Assembly: GCA_001051155.2 (NCBI GenBank)
Contig: JYIP02000011.1
Span: 558,001 to 622,000, forward strand
Origin: Chrysoporthe austroafricana
Taxonomy: Eukaryota > Ascomycota > Sordariomycetes > Diaporthales > Cryphonectriaceae
DNA: 64,000 nucleotides
Reading direction: 5' to 3'
In this document: positions 21,669 through 32,849 of the stretch, piece by piece
Layout of the letters: each line of letters begins with the position of its first letter
Numbering within the stretch: the first letter of the stretch is position 1
Position numbers and translations under genes: made by a program
The notes under the pieces: generated by a model
The model's input: only the letters and a program-made list of their open reading frames with translations
Database searches by the model: none
Told to the model about the DNA's origin: nothing

Positions 21669-23235
21669 TTCGAGCCATCACCTGATCCGTGGCTTGGTAA
21701 GTAGACAGATGCATGGCACTGAGCTAAAGGTGGTCTTCCCGGATTTTGGGCTATATAACTAGGAAGCGAAGGAGAGCTTCCCTTCCAGGTATCAAGGCCA
21801 CAGTACACGATTAAGTTGTTTGAGGCAGGTGGTTCCAGAGAGGGGCTTGAGCAAGGCAATTGAATTCTTCTGTACTGAATATCATGTTCCACTCAACACA
21901 CTCGCCCGATACAAGCTCTTTGTCTCAGCATAAGCTCAAGACAACCAGACTGTCCCAAGAGTGGGAACGCAGACGTCTTTGATGAGCTCTCTCAAATCTC
22001 AAAAACCTCAAATGCCTAGAATCTCCTCTTTACAGCAGAATCCCTTAACAAGCGGCGTACTTTTGTAGTCAATAACGACTTAGTCCTTTATATAAGAAAT
22101 ATCCTGCGCCTCGGTATTAGATCCAAGCCAACAGTGATGCCGCAAGCCCGCCATTTCCTGTGATTTTGCAAGCCTTAGGTCACAGTATCCATGCCAAGCT
22201 ACGATCTGCATTGCTAACATTCCTACACTTTAATCAATTTCCCTGAACATACTTGGAATAAGCCTTTATGAGACATCGACAAAAGCCAATCCGTAATAAC
22301 ATCTATCTCGGATAGCTCTTATAGCAGCGGGCTTACGGACGATGAATCGCCGACCTAAACGGCAGGAATAGTGCTGAACAAATCGTCGCCATGCGACTTA
22401 CCCACGAGCAACTAGAGTCGTTTCTAGCCGTCTTCGCGCCAAAAGTAGTAAAGCATATTAAGCAGTACAAGACTACTTGCAACTTTCAAGAGAGACCTGT
22501 ATATTCGAAGGGACCGGAATGATCGAATCGCTAAGTAGTGCAACAATGCGCAGATTGGAATGCTGGAAATAGCGACGATCTCTCCCCCTTTTTTGGCTTG
22601 TTCAACATAGTATTCCATGCTAGCTTCATATCCTATAGCAGAAGGCCAAGTAGGTAAGTAGGAAGACTGCCTGACGCGACATTAATGGCTGATTTGAACG
22701 AATTGCAGGAGAAAACCCCTAGTAAACGCAGCGCGAAAGGAAGTATTGCCCTAGGCCATGAGGAAGTTTGGTATCCACCCACGTAAACAACTGAAGTAGC
22801 TACCTAGTTTTATGCTAGCTTCAGTAACGCCAGCGGCGTACGCACAGTAGCAAGGTGGGTAAGTCACTGCGTAACTACAAAGAAGATAGATAAGATGGTC
22901 CTGGTAAGGTTGATACGCCGGTCAGTGATCCACTATCTAGAAAGATTCAAGGTTGCAACATACAAGTGCATCTAAATCAGGCGTCTAATGGGGACAAGAA
23001 AACGCATCAGATATCCACACCTGAACTACGAGTGCTCACAGCTGGATGGAAGCGAAGATAATAAATCACAATCCTGATTGTTCAGTTACAGCGCTCCTGC
23101 TAGTATCAAAGCCATTTGTGGCAGATAAACTCCATCTAACTTGGCGTTCGGGGGACATGCATAAGAGATGGTTCTGCTGTCTTGCACCGAACTCTGTTCG
23201 CAGCGCGATTAGCGTGTGATTTGTATGCCGCCAGA
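21669..23235. other. Gene-poor stretch with one repeat fragment
   Basis: Near 22080-22200, TATAAGAAATATCCTG-GCCTCGGTATTAGATCCAAGCCAAC resembles the upstream flank of LTR-like copy 2, mutated. No gene is recognised. The first ATG of the next gene is at 23236. Confidence 0.4.
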
Positions 23236-24215
23236 ATGAAGGACGCGCCCACCGGCCACACAAAGCCTCAGAAGGAGATGGTGAGGAAGAGAACCCAAAG
23301 CGGCATAGGCAAGGCTGTAGAGACCGGGGTTCTCTGCAATACCTTTGTCGCCTATGTATTCTGGAACCCCACCTATCAAGAGCTACAGGGGGTTGGCCAC
23401 CTTCCTGAGGGCATGGAAATGCCAGACGTCAACAAGTTTGTATGTCCGAGCGTTACTTGGTATAAAGTGTTACTAACCAATTATGCTAGCTCCGAAACTT
23501 TTTTCAGGTCGGTGGGAGCAGAGCACACCGGAAAAGCAAGCGCTATATGGGCAGACGAAAGGCTCATCGAGAGAAAAAGATGCTTGGTGAAACTGTTATC
23601 GAGTCAGTTCCATGCAGTGAAACTATGGAAGACGTGTCTATAGACGACAGGGCCAACCACATGGATCAGCTCAATATGAGTCGTCCAAAGAGCGACATTC
23701 GCTACGAGCGGCGCCATGGCCCCAGAGACGCTGACAGTCATCGTCCCTGTGTTGTAGCAGAACAGCCGTCGCCAGCCGAGGAGACGGGCGGCGGTAGGCA
23801 AACGGCCCTGCAGGCCGCTGACGGCACCAATGGGCCAGCCAATGAAGGTCTAGACGCGAATCGAGTATGGCAACAACCTGAAAGAATCGCTAGTGCCGGC
23901 GCCGCAGCCGATACGGATGTTGAAGCCGATGCAGATGCTGCAGCCGATGCAGGTGCTGACGCCGATGCAGATGCTGATATTGAGCCTACCACGGCTTACG
24001 CTACGGACAGCCAGATGGCGGACGCTTTCGCAGCACAAGCGCAGGTGGTTGGAGACACGGACTCGCTGCAAGGGCAAAGCGTTGCGTGTCCAGGAGGCCA
24101 AATGCATAATCTACAGGGAGCCCATAGTAATGCGGCCTTTCACGGAGCCCATCAGGACATCCTGGGGAAAGTATGGGGCTTGATGGTCGAGTTTAGGAGA
24201 ATTCTCGAAGGATAG
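23236..24215 (+). pseudogene. Hypothetical protein with Ala-Asp repeat, single-base frameshift
   Basis: ATG at 23236 opens a frame that reads well to about 23575. A second frame then continues without loss to TAG 24215. One missing A in the A5 run (GAGAGAAAAAGATG) would unite them into about 326 residues. The N-terminal half has Trp/Tyr/Phe-rich stretches typical of a folded domain that I do not recognise. The C-terminal half holds an Ala-Asp dipeptide run encoded by GCCGATGCAGATGCT-like units at about 23907-23985. No signal peptide. Function unknown; the indel may be a real lesion or a sequencing error. Confidence 0.45.
23907..23985 (+). repeat. Imperfect GCNGAT minisatellite, coding for (Ala-Asp)n
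   Basis: Tandem GC(A/C/T)GA(T/C) hexamers within the frame give an acidic low-complexity tract. Confidence 0.7.
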
Positions 24216-24660
24216 CACCGCTGCCATTGTAGCGAGCATTGTATCCAATTGTAGTTCCACTAGCACTTGTTCGTATCCTGGACGTTTTGGGGAGATAGTG
24301 GATGGGGTTACGACGTCGTCAAGTGCAAAACAATCGTCAGCTATTCAACAAGTCTCAAGTAGAATCACTGGATTTCTTTGCACTTCAAGAAAGCTCTTCA
24401 AGGAAGAGGTCCTGGCCAATCCCAAAGCTCCTGTCGACAAGCAAGCAATTCAGTCGGAAGAGATTATGAAGATAACTCCATCGTGCAAGATACAAAAGTC
24501 TATATAAGTTATATGGGGTAGAGTGGCTCTCCCCACAATGCTTACTTCCTTCTAGACGTCCAAATATATGGATATGTACTATCACTGCCCCGCCACAGGA
24601 TTCACTAGATTGCCATGTCGTCCCATAAGTCCCTCTGAATATTGTTCACTTTCGCACATT
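24216..24660. other. Intergenic
   Basis: No gene recognised. It separates the convergent Ala-Asp gene and the DUF3723 gene. Confidence 0.4.
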
Positions 24661-26660
24661 TCAGTTGCTCTCGGTGCTCAAATCTACCTGCAACAGTGTG
24701 ATAGCTCTCAGAAGCGGCGCATCAATATTGATATTGTTTTCTGGTAATAAGATTATCGTATCCAGCCCAGAGGCAGTGGCAGCTTCGAAGACACTGCCTG
24801 CAAGGAGAGGCTTCGGCTCGGTCGAAAAGGGCATCCATCCTTCCAGCATGAATCGTCTTGCAGCATCCTCTACCGCGGAAGGGTCGGTAGGATTCACGGC
24901 CTCCAAGTGTATCGCTTCCAGGTGATCTTCCCTGAAGACTCGAAATGCAATTGTGACGAGATTGGGGTCGATATGCCTTTCTACTCGACCCGGCCACATG
25001 TCGCCCATATATCTCGCTTTCCTCTTCTCCTCTCTTTCGTCATCGTACTCTCTCGTGCGCTTCTTCTGAGGTTGCTGGAGCTGTGGTACTGGTTCTGGTT
25101 CCGGTTCCAACTCCGATTGCGCTTCTGGCTGCGGTCCTCGGTATGGTATCGCGACGTCTTCTGCTGTGCCCCTAGAGTGTTGCTGTTGCTGTATGGAGAT
25201 GCTCAGCGCTTGAGAAGGAGATGGGGTAGGTCGGAACGGCCGCGGCTGCCCGATAGTCTGTCCGAAAAACGCGAAATAGATCGAGCGCAGCACAAGAAAT
25301 GATATCAATTCTGTTATCAACGTATCCTCATGAAGGCAATATAAGAACAGCATCTCCTTAGCGCGGTTATACGTATGGAGATAGGGAATCCCAAAGCGCT
25401 TCTGTGGGCTTGCAGTATTATCAATGGGCACCGAAGGACTATATGGATTGCTTGCTTCTCGAAATCGTACCCGGCTCTTGAATCGATCGATATTTGGTGA
25501 TTGGAAGCCGAGCAAATCCGCTAATGCAGCAAATTCTCCGAGGAGATTGACATCTGCTTTCTCTAGCTCGGCCTTTGCGAGTAACCTGTTTCCAGCGCCC
25601 TGCCTAGGCCGTGGTAGAGCCTTGTAGTTTCGTAGCAAATACAACCACAGTTGTCGCTGGGCTAGGTCAAAGCGATCCTTTCCAGGTACCGCTATTCGGC
25701 AGTACGTCCTGTTCGATATCTCTACGACAGCGGTATCGTGCGCTTCATCTTCTCGAAAACAGCGTTTCAGAGTCGCTGTTATGGTGTGCGCCCTGTCGGC
25801 TGGGACGGAACCGACCTTGTCAGGAATGCGTTTTCTTCTGGGGATTTGGATCAAGTGATCTAGGCTTTGTGCACAAGTATGCAGAAAGCGTAAATCTTCC
25901 AGAAGTGTGAACAGAGAATGAATGGGGTGGTCGAGTAGGAGGAGGGACCTTCGGGTCACCTCCCGTTCCTCGCTGCTGAGCGTTTTGAAGATCAAACCCT
26001 GCTCTACTTGCACCTGGATGCATTTCGCGTCTTCGTCGCAATATTTTGGGCATTTGCCCTGGAGAGCCTTGACCGAGTCTGAATCGATCGTATCTCTTAC
26101 TTGTTCGGACAGCACAATGGTTCTCCAGTCTTGCAACGCCGTTTCTAGATAGCAGAGCACTTGCTGTAATAAACTTAGTACGCTAATACATACAAGTTCT
26201 GGTCCATGTATTGAAACGTACTTCAGAGTACTTTGAGTACTTATGCCATTGGCTTACACTCCAACCATCTCGAAGACCTGGCACTCGCAAAAGTTCGTCT
26301 AATTTGTTTGCAACGTCTCCAGATTGCAAGAGCTCGTTGACACATCTCTGGGCATGTTAGGACGAGAGTTGGCGGATGAGCTGTTCTTTAGAATCGTAAT
26401 CACCGATGAGTTCGCATTCCCGGATCCTGCAATATAAATGTACATCTGATATGGACTCTTTTTTCCTTTTGCTCATCTTTTTATGGTTTGCGTTACGATT
26501 GCTGCAGGGGAGAAAAACTCGCTGTTTAAAGAAGCCAGGTGCGTTCAGCTCCATCAATAGCGCCTCCGTAAGCGTTCCAGGCGCCTCACGAGACGCCACA
26601 ACCTCCTCATCGACAGCCAGCCCAAAACGACTTCCGAAAACAAAGCTGACAATCTATGAT
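24661..26660 (-). pseudogene. DUF3723 family protein, 5'-truncated, one in-frame stop
   Basis: The main exon (24661-26163) is joined by a 58-nt intron (GTACGT...TACTAAG...TTACAG, 26164-26221) to an upstream exon in which LRVPGLRDGWSVSQWHK and QVLCYLETALQDW abut as in DUF3723 proteins. Further family blocks are FTLLEDLRFL, RQLWLYLLRNYKALPRP and FAALADLLGFQSPNI. Upstream, TAA at 26357-26359 interrupts an otherwise continuous frame (RQLSS-stop-HAQRCVNELL), most simply CAA to TAA. The frame is lost above about 26660, and the usual N-terminal half was not found. The C-terminal part is Gln/Pro/Glu-rich. DUF3723 proteins are of unknown biochemistry and are frequent passengers of fungal Starship elements. 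Confidence 0.82.
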
Positions 26661-27884
26661 TGTACTGACCTCCGTAGTCGGCGAATGGCAAGGCGCTGCT
26701 GATGGCATGTTTAATTTTAACTTAAATGAGCAGGATGAAAAGGAATCACCACTATGCCCCCTTAAGATAGAAAAACAAGAAAAGAGGGCAAAACAAAACA
26801 CACACGCACACAGAAAAAAGAAGAAAAAACACGTGCTTGAAGCGGCGCTAGAGAATATGTATCTCATGAACGCAAAAACATGCTGATGACATTCGTAGGT
26901 CTTTACCTATGCATTCTTTGACGAGAATCATCTGTCCCCTCTAATGCCAATGCTATGCACATTATGTTATCAATACTACCAATAGCAGATTCTTTTACCG
27001 CGTAACCTCCCTCCCCGAAGGAGGTCAATTAACAATAGTGTATTTCATTCAAAATATAGAGGATATGATTTTCTGTTGAATATTGATAAGGCTCTCAGGC
27101 ACCCCCTCTGGCACCTAGGTCAGCTAACCTCCAGATCGCTATCGCGGTTTCCTAAATAGGAAACCACCCTGGCTTCTGGAAGGATAGATTGATGCCTAGC
27201 GAACTTTATCGGTCGAAAGGAAAGGCAAACGGGCTAAGGGAAAGATAAACGGTCTTTCCAGATCCCTATGGGGCCAGAGGGCCCTCTATATAAGGGCGGT
27301 TTTCCCCCCTTCCAGATAGTTCAGCTTGTCAAGCTTCAATATAGAAACTCGTTCGTTCCCTACAAAAACAACATTTTCTACCGGTTACATTCCCAATCTG
27401 AAGCGTGCATGCCGTTAAGAATAAAAAAGCTTATGGCGAAACAGGAAGCGAGCCCCGAAACCGATTAGCCAGTATAAGGCCCAGGGATTCCTGGAAACAA
27501 GGGCTGAGCAGGCGAAAAGAGCTCATTTCGCCGACGCCATGTCCACCGATCAGGGTACCAACCACAACCCGCATCGATTGCGACTGACTGCCACGGAATA
27601 GCCGCACATGCCATCACGTTGCACGCGCGGAAATGCGAAATGAAAAAAAATTCGGTTCGCCTGGTCTGAGTGGTGGCGTCGGGTGCTCAGACGTGTCCAT
27701 CTGCAGCCAGGCCGACCTCCTCCTTGTAGTAGTACTTCCTAGGGTGGGCCTGCGTGGCTGCTAGGGCAATGAGCTTCAATAGAGCGCCTCTATCCCATGA
27801 CCCATCCTTCCGCCCATAAGAAGACAGAAATTCATGCTGAAAAGTGTCAGCGCTATGCGTTATGGTTTCACTCCTTCCGGTACC
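26661..27884. other. AT-rich then promoter-like stretch
   Basis: 26700-27100 is A-rich with no frame. 27076-27390 resembles a TATA-bearing LTR or promoter (listed separately). 27400-27880 contains no recognised gene. Confidence 0.4.
27076..27390 (+). promoter_or_regulatory. TATA-box region, possible solo LTR
   Basis: A TATATAAG box at 27287-27294 is followed by a T/C-rich run. The segment starts TGTTGAATATTG and ends ...CCGGTTACA, compatible with a 5'-TG...CA-3' LTR. No second copy or target duplication was found, and no clear downstream frame exists, so the LTR reading is tentative. Confidence 0.3.
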
Positions 27885-28885
27885 CTACACTACCTCTCGG
27901 AGCTCTTGGGCTGACGTAGCCGACGTAGTGGCCGCGACGAAGGCAACGGCCTCCGGGCAGGACAGCCACCCTATTCGCTGGATGCCAACGGGTTTTTCGT
28001 CTTTGTTGATCAATCCTCGAGCCATGTGGCCAATCTTGCTTACAGCCCAGGACTTGTTGTCCGTACTGGCTTTATAGCAGGATTCTTGATAAGCTACAGA
28101 CGCCGTCTCAGTCTGTGCACGCCGTACCGGCCTGGACTCGCCGTGCCCCCGAATGACTCACCAAGCTTCACGTCGCCCCTCAGGTTCACCAAAACAGTCT
28201 CCCAGCCTAGCGCCGTATATTCGAGGCTTTCCTTTTCGAGATAGACGAGCCCGTCCACGATCTACCAAATCAGCCTGAGCACGGGGACCGGCGTAATGGG
28301 ACTTACCTGGCCGAGAACCGCGCCGACCTCATAAGGGGTCGGGTATCTCGAACACGAGATGACGTGCGCGAGAGTAATACTCATCTCCTCGAACAATACG
28401 TACAGCATATCGGGTGTGGAGAAGACTTCGATAGGCGTCATAAAGCTTTCATGTTGCAGTTGTCCAAACCAAAACAGCGCTTCTTCCGCCTTCTCGCCCC
28501 GGAACTCTCGAATATTGACAAACTTGGGAGTAGCACCTGTCTGGATGGCCAAGGTCACCTCACCACCAAGGTCACGCCACGTAAGCACCGTCACGTACTG
28601 ATCCCACGGTTCACCTGCCTGGATCCTAAGGCGGCCTGTAGCATGGAATCCTTCCGAGGCACCCAGAGCGGCGCGAGGACCGGATCGGACAAGAGACGTC
28701 GCAGAACTGTTTTGGCCGGGCTTACAAGGTGCTTCAAGGCCCGACGCGTTCAATGCCCCCTTCACCGGTACTTCCCTCGTCCTCGCTATTCTTCGTTCCA
28801 GCAGCCGTCCTCTTTTTGGGATAGCATGGCTTGCTTCGGCCTCGTGTATGAGTATTTGAATAGCTCTATGATTGGATTTGTCCAT
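27885..28885 (-). CDS. Protein kinase-like protein, predicted pseudokinase
   Basis: Exons 28307-28885, 28162-28261 and 27885-28093 give 295 aa, with introns GTAAGT...TTGGTAG (45 nt) and GTGAGT...CTGTAG (68 nt). Residues from about 90 on read as a protein-kinase fold: a strand-rich N-lobe, the hinge-like DMLYVLFEEMSITLAHVI, QIVDGLVYLEKESLEY in the place of helix E and the catalytic loop, then ETVLVNLRGDVKL. The HRD triad is replaced (LEYTALGW), the DFG is absent, and no glycine loop is clear, so catalysis is unlikely. Truncated kinase-like proteins with this AYQESCYKAS-type C terminus are common in filamentous fungi. The N-terminal 85 residues are unstructured and may not be genuine. Confidence 0.72.
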
Positions 28886-29506
28886 ACTGCTATTGAGATA
28901 GGGCAGATACCGAGACCTGCTGTCTTTGCTTTGTTTTGTTATTAAGGTTATCGATTATAAAATCTTCTAACTAGCCCATCTTGGTACGGCAAGATCCGAG
29001 GACTTCTTCATTTGCCGATTCCTTCATTGGACGATCGGGAGCTAGATTCTGCCTAGCGCTAGAGACAGGCTTACTGAAGCTACTATTGAAACTAATTCGT
29101 TTGCCTCTTCATTCAAGTAGTTATTCCGCCGAGGCGCTCTGACCTGGGCCTGTAATACATACACAGTCGTTTGCAGCCGCCCTCGTCGCTAGCGTTACCA
29201 TGAGCAGGGTTCCCCCTACCACCTGCGGCACAAGTAGGCATTCGCGTCCGTTTTCCACTCCTCGATCCGGTTATAGCGCCCTCTGATTTTGCTTCGCTAT
29301 CCTCTGCCCCCTTGTAAGCCGCCTACGACCATTCGCGTACTAAAAAACGGGCCAATAATCCATTTCTAGCGTTTTCGGTATTGGTCGTATCATGGTGCCC
29401 AACGCTCCCCGGAGTCTTGCTCAAAGCCGTAAAAGCAACGTTATAAGGCGGACGTCTGCAATCGTAGATTCGATGGGGTGATTCGAGCATCGACTAATCC
29501 GTCGCC
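28886..29506. other. Intergenic between divergent genes
   Basis: Shared upstream region of the pseudokinase (minus strand) and the gene at 29507 (plus strand). No TATA box or repeat is recognised. Confidence 0.4.
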
Positions 29507-30455
29507 ATGTATGGCAGGCACTTGAACCAAGGCATGGGTCCTCGCATCGGCCCTTACAACCGTGGGCGGCCACGCGGCCCACAGATTCCCAGGAGCGATA
29601 ATGCCGCCAGTGGCGGCAGCAACCAGAGGGCCATGGGCACTTCGGAGGCCTTTACAAAAGAAGATCCTACTATTCACTTCAACAACCCGTCCGCAGGCGC
29701 CCGAGCGAGGTCTATGTTTGGTACACGGCCTGGGAACATAACGGGGCATCTGAACGAGCCCGTGGATATACAGAATACTATGGAGGCCTCTAACGTGGGC
29801 CACCCCGGCCCACAGTTGGCTACGAAAATGGCAGGCTTCGACCTACCTGATTATATGGGCAATGATGACGATGCTCTAGCACGGTACAGTTTCCCAGCTT
29901 AGTGCACTAACAACAATGATCATCATCCTTTTCCGCTTCCTTCTTCCTCTCTCTGTCCTCCTCTCTCCCTCTCTCTCCACTGTTTTTTCTTTTTCCAGAA
30001 AGATCCATTTCTGGCTGACCAGATGGCATTGTAACAGGCTCTCCGAATCCGTGGATCGACTATCCGATCTTACTGCGCGAGTGGCCAACTTGGCTAATAA
30101 CGAAGAGTTTGTTACTGATCACGATGCCTGGGTACAGATCCATATGGCTAAGTTAGAACCAGGGCGAACAAGCTTCTATTGAAACTTGTAGAAAATACGG
30201 GGAATATATCCCAGCAGCTCCTCCAGTACAACACGACTGCGTTGACCAAGTGAGTCACCAACCCACTAGCGTTAACAACCCTAATATGAGCCACAGGATC
30301 GATACCATTCAGCAGTCGTAAGTCGCCCCCTGGGCAATGCAAACGCCATACTGATATCGACCAGATTCGATAGACTGAAAGAGAATCTGGGAGAATGGGC
30401 TATCAAGCTGGAAACATTGTTTCACGAGACACAGGGCTATGGATTCAATGTATGA
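29507..30455 (+). pseudogene. Small helical protein, four exons, one apparent frameshift
   Basis: Exons 29507-29883, 29999-30249, 30297-30317 (21 nt) and 30365-30455 join through introns of 115, 47 and 47 nt with clear GT...AG ends. The first intron carries a pyrimidine tract (29936-29996). The product begins with a Gly/Arg/Pro-rich region (MYGRHLNQGMGPR), then a long amphipathic helical region with heptad-like spacing (SESVDRLSDLTARVANLA, LKLVENTGNISQQLLQYN, DRLKENLGEWAIKLE), probably coiled coil. Within exon 2 near 30165 the frame must gain one base (or lose two) to link HMAKLE to NKLLLKLVE. It is either a recent lesion or a sequencing error in a GGG run. I do not recognise the family. Confidence 0.55.
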
Positions 30456-31309
30456 GACTGCGTTATGAGTGGGCGTTTATCCAGGGAAGGAGGAAAAAGA
30501 AGTGAGGACATTTCCTTTCAATTATTCAAGAACCTGCCACGCCGACATTTTGGCTCGGTGCGGGCCCTTCACTCGCTAGCATCTTGGGTAGCTCGGCAGC
30601 CGTGGCAACACTGCATGGAAAATTGAGCTCTTGCGCACCACACATACAGAGCGACGATGCGGAGAGTTGCTATAGGTCCACCTACCAACATCACCGATAT
30701 TTCCAGTATCATGTTTTTCACGGCATAAGAATGATGTATCTGACACCGGATTGTGTTGTTCTGGAAGAACAGGTGAGAAAGTCGGCCATGCAGCAGTACA
30801 AAAATGACGAAACAGTTTTTGCACGTTGCTCTTCATCTCCATCGGCTGCCAGTAAGCACGTAACTGTTTCTCACAACCTTTGTATTCAGCCTTACTCAAT
30901 AAAGCCGCAGTTGGATGCTACCAGGCGGCAACGACCAATTATTTCTAAGCAAATCAATCTATCTTCAACACAGTCCAGACCTCAGACAGTAAGTGGTAGC
31001 AATAGATGCCGGCATGCTTTACTATGCCCGGCTCATAAGCCAGCGCGTAATCAGTCTAAATACTATGTAATTAGCTTCACCTCGGACCAACATGGCGAAA
31101 GCCTTTGGAACGGTCTCGGCAACGCAAAGAGAGGGCGCACAAAGGAACAATCAAGGAAAAAAGAACGAAAGAAAGAGGACAAAAGAGAAAGTGAGAGACG
31201 AAGAAAAAAGAATGGGAAGAACGAAACAGGGACATCCACCACCCCCCCTTCTCAGAGAAAGAATTATTGCAAATAATGATAGACGTTTTGTTCACTGCTA
31301 CGCGAAGTT
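30456..31309. other. No gene recognised
   Basis: A plus-strand frame (30584-31276) ends in a Lys/Arg/Glu-rich low-complexity tail from A-rich DNA and has no domain. Not accepted as a gene. Confidence 0.4.
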
Positions 31310-32849
31310 TCATTGACCGAGTACGTGGGCATCGACGTCTCCCCCTTTCATCAGCCTCTCGAGCAGCGACATGAGCTTCTTCATGTCCGCCTGGGACACT
31401 TTCTCAGGCGCTCGCCGGGAGGACGCCGCCGGTTCGATTTTCTTTTCGAAACGAATGTCTTTCTTTTCGCACATTCGAACAGCTTATTCCTTGATGCCCC
31501 GCGAATACGAGTCGCCGGTAGAACTGGACATAACTCGAAAGACATGCTCTCCTCGAAACTGAAAGAGGCAATAAATCGTTGGATACCTTTCGGCAGTGCC
31601 GCCGCCTTTGGACCAGGCATCCTTCAGCCCTATGATCCCAGTCTCTTGATACTGGGTTTTATGGGTCAGATAGTTACATTCCGGGTGCTTGGCCTTGAAT
31701 GCATCTAACTCCTCAGCATTCACCTCGTTGCTGTTTTTGCAGAGGAGGCCTTTCAGCGTCATAACAAACACTTTGTCTCCATACAGCGGGCTTTTGCTTT
31801 CCTTCCACCCGACAAAAATCATACTATTGTCTTCCTTGCTCCTGGGGAAAGCATTGTAGGGTAGATCCCATATCGAGTCAATCGATGGGTCGAAGCTGGC
31901 GGCGGGCGGCGGCGTGTGCAGCAAGGGCGCCCACGCTTCCGGAAGGTTGTTGGTCACCAGGTATTTCTGGATCGTGGTATGCAAAGTTTGTAGGTCCCTG
32001 GACAGGGTCGCTTTATCTGCGTCGCGTGCAGACCCGATCTTTGCCTCTAGCTCACGAACCTGCCGAAGCCTTCCTTTCAATACCGTATATTTGATAGTAT
32101 ACTCGTTGCCACACCCACTCCCGATAGTCTGGACGATTTTGTCATTACATTGGTCTAGGGGTGCGTCGCGCTCTAGGCTTAGGTCACTAGGCGGCTTGTG
32201 CGGACCGTCATCCTTGGCGAGATACTCTTTCAAAAGCGCGGTCGCCCCATTATAGAGCTCGAGCAAAACCTCCTTGGTGGGCCTTGGGGACGATTCGTCT
32301 TCCTCATCGGCGCTGTTAACAAAAAGATCATCGGCTTCCCCGCCGTCCAGGTCCATGGCATCATCCCCGTTCTCGGGTGGCATGAATTCCTCTCTTCCCT
32401 CCATTTCGGCCACGTTTCTACCAATACGCTCTTCATTATATTTTGCTTTCTTCTCCGGGTCTACAAGCACAGCAGCTGCGTCTTCCGTGACTGCAGAGAC
32501 TGTCATTACCTCATGGTCGCTCAGCAGCATTTGACTTACACTTGAGCCAGTCTTTTCTTTTTTTCGAATCACTTCTATTGATGATCGCCATGTACTTAGC
32601 CGCTGTCTCCTCGAGTTGCGATCGGCTGGTTTCGTCTAACGGCTCCGTGCCTTGCGATGGCTTCACGCCAAAAAGACCATAGTAGTCGGGATTCTCCGAA
32701 TTATATTCTTGCTGGACCAGTGTCAGCACTTTTCTCTCTTGTTCAGTCATTCTGGCCTTTGCACTCTTCTGAATGCCACCCTTGCGATTCATTGTTGTTA
32801 TAAAGACTCTGAACTGAAGAGATTTTCTAGCTTGCCGAACGGGGTTCAT
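31310..32849 (-). pseudogene. J-domain-like protein without HPD, premature stop near the C terminus
   Basis: Exon 1 (32540-32849) and the downstream exon (31310-32490) join by a 49-nt intron (GTAAGT...CTCTGCAG) in phase 1, creating WLKFTEDAAAVLVDPEKKAKYNEE. With NPDYYGLFGVKPSQ before it, this reads as a DnaJ J-domain at about residues 53-125. The HPD loop is replaced by IINRSD, so Hsp70 stimulation is doubtful. An acidic tract (DDAMDLDGGEADD) and a unique C-terminal domain with Trp-rich motifs follow. TAA at 31484-31486 cuts the frame, which then runs open for 57 more codons to TGA at 31310, with coding-like composition (RRAPEKVSQADMKKLMSLLE). CAA to TAA would explain it. If the stop is real, a 438-aa product remains and may still function. 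Confidence 0.68.

Noticed and set aside
27076..27390. Confident solo LTR call
   Set aside because: Only TG...CA ends and a TATA box; without a second copy or target duplication it is kept as a tentative regulatory region.
30584..31276. Plus-strand frame of 230 codons
   Set aside because: Low-complexity Lys/Arg tail, no domain, antisense frames equally good.
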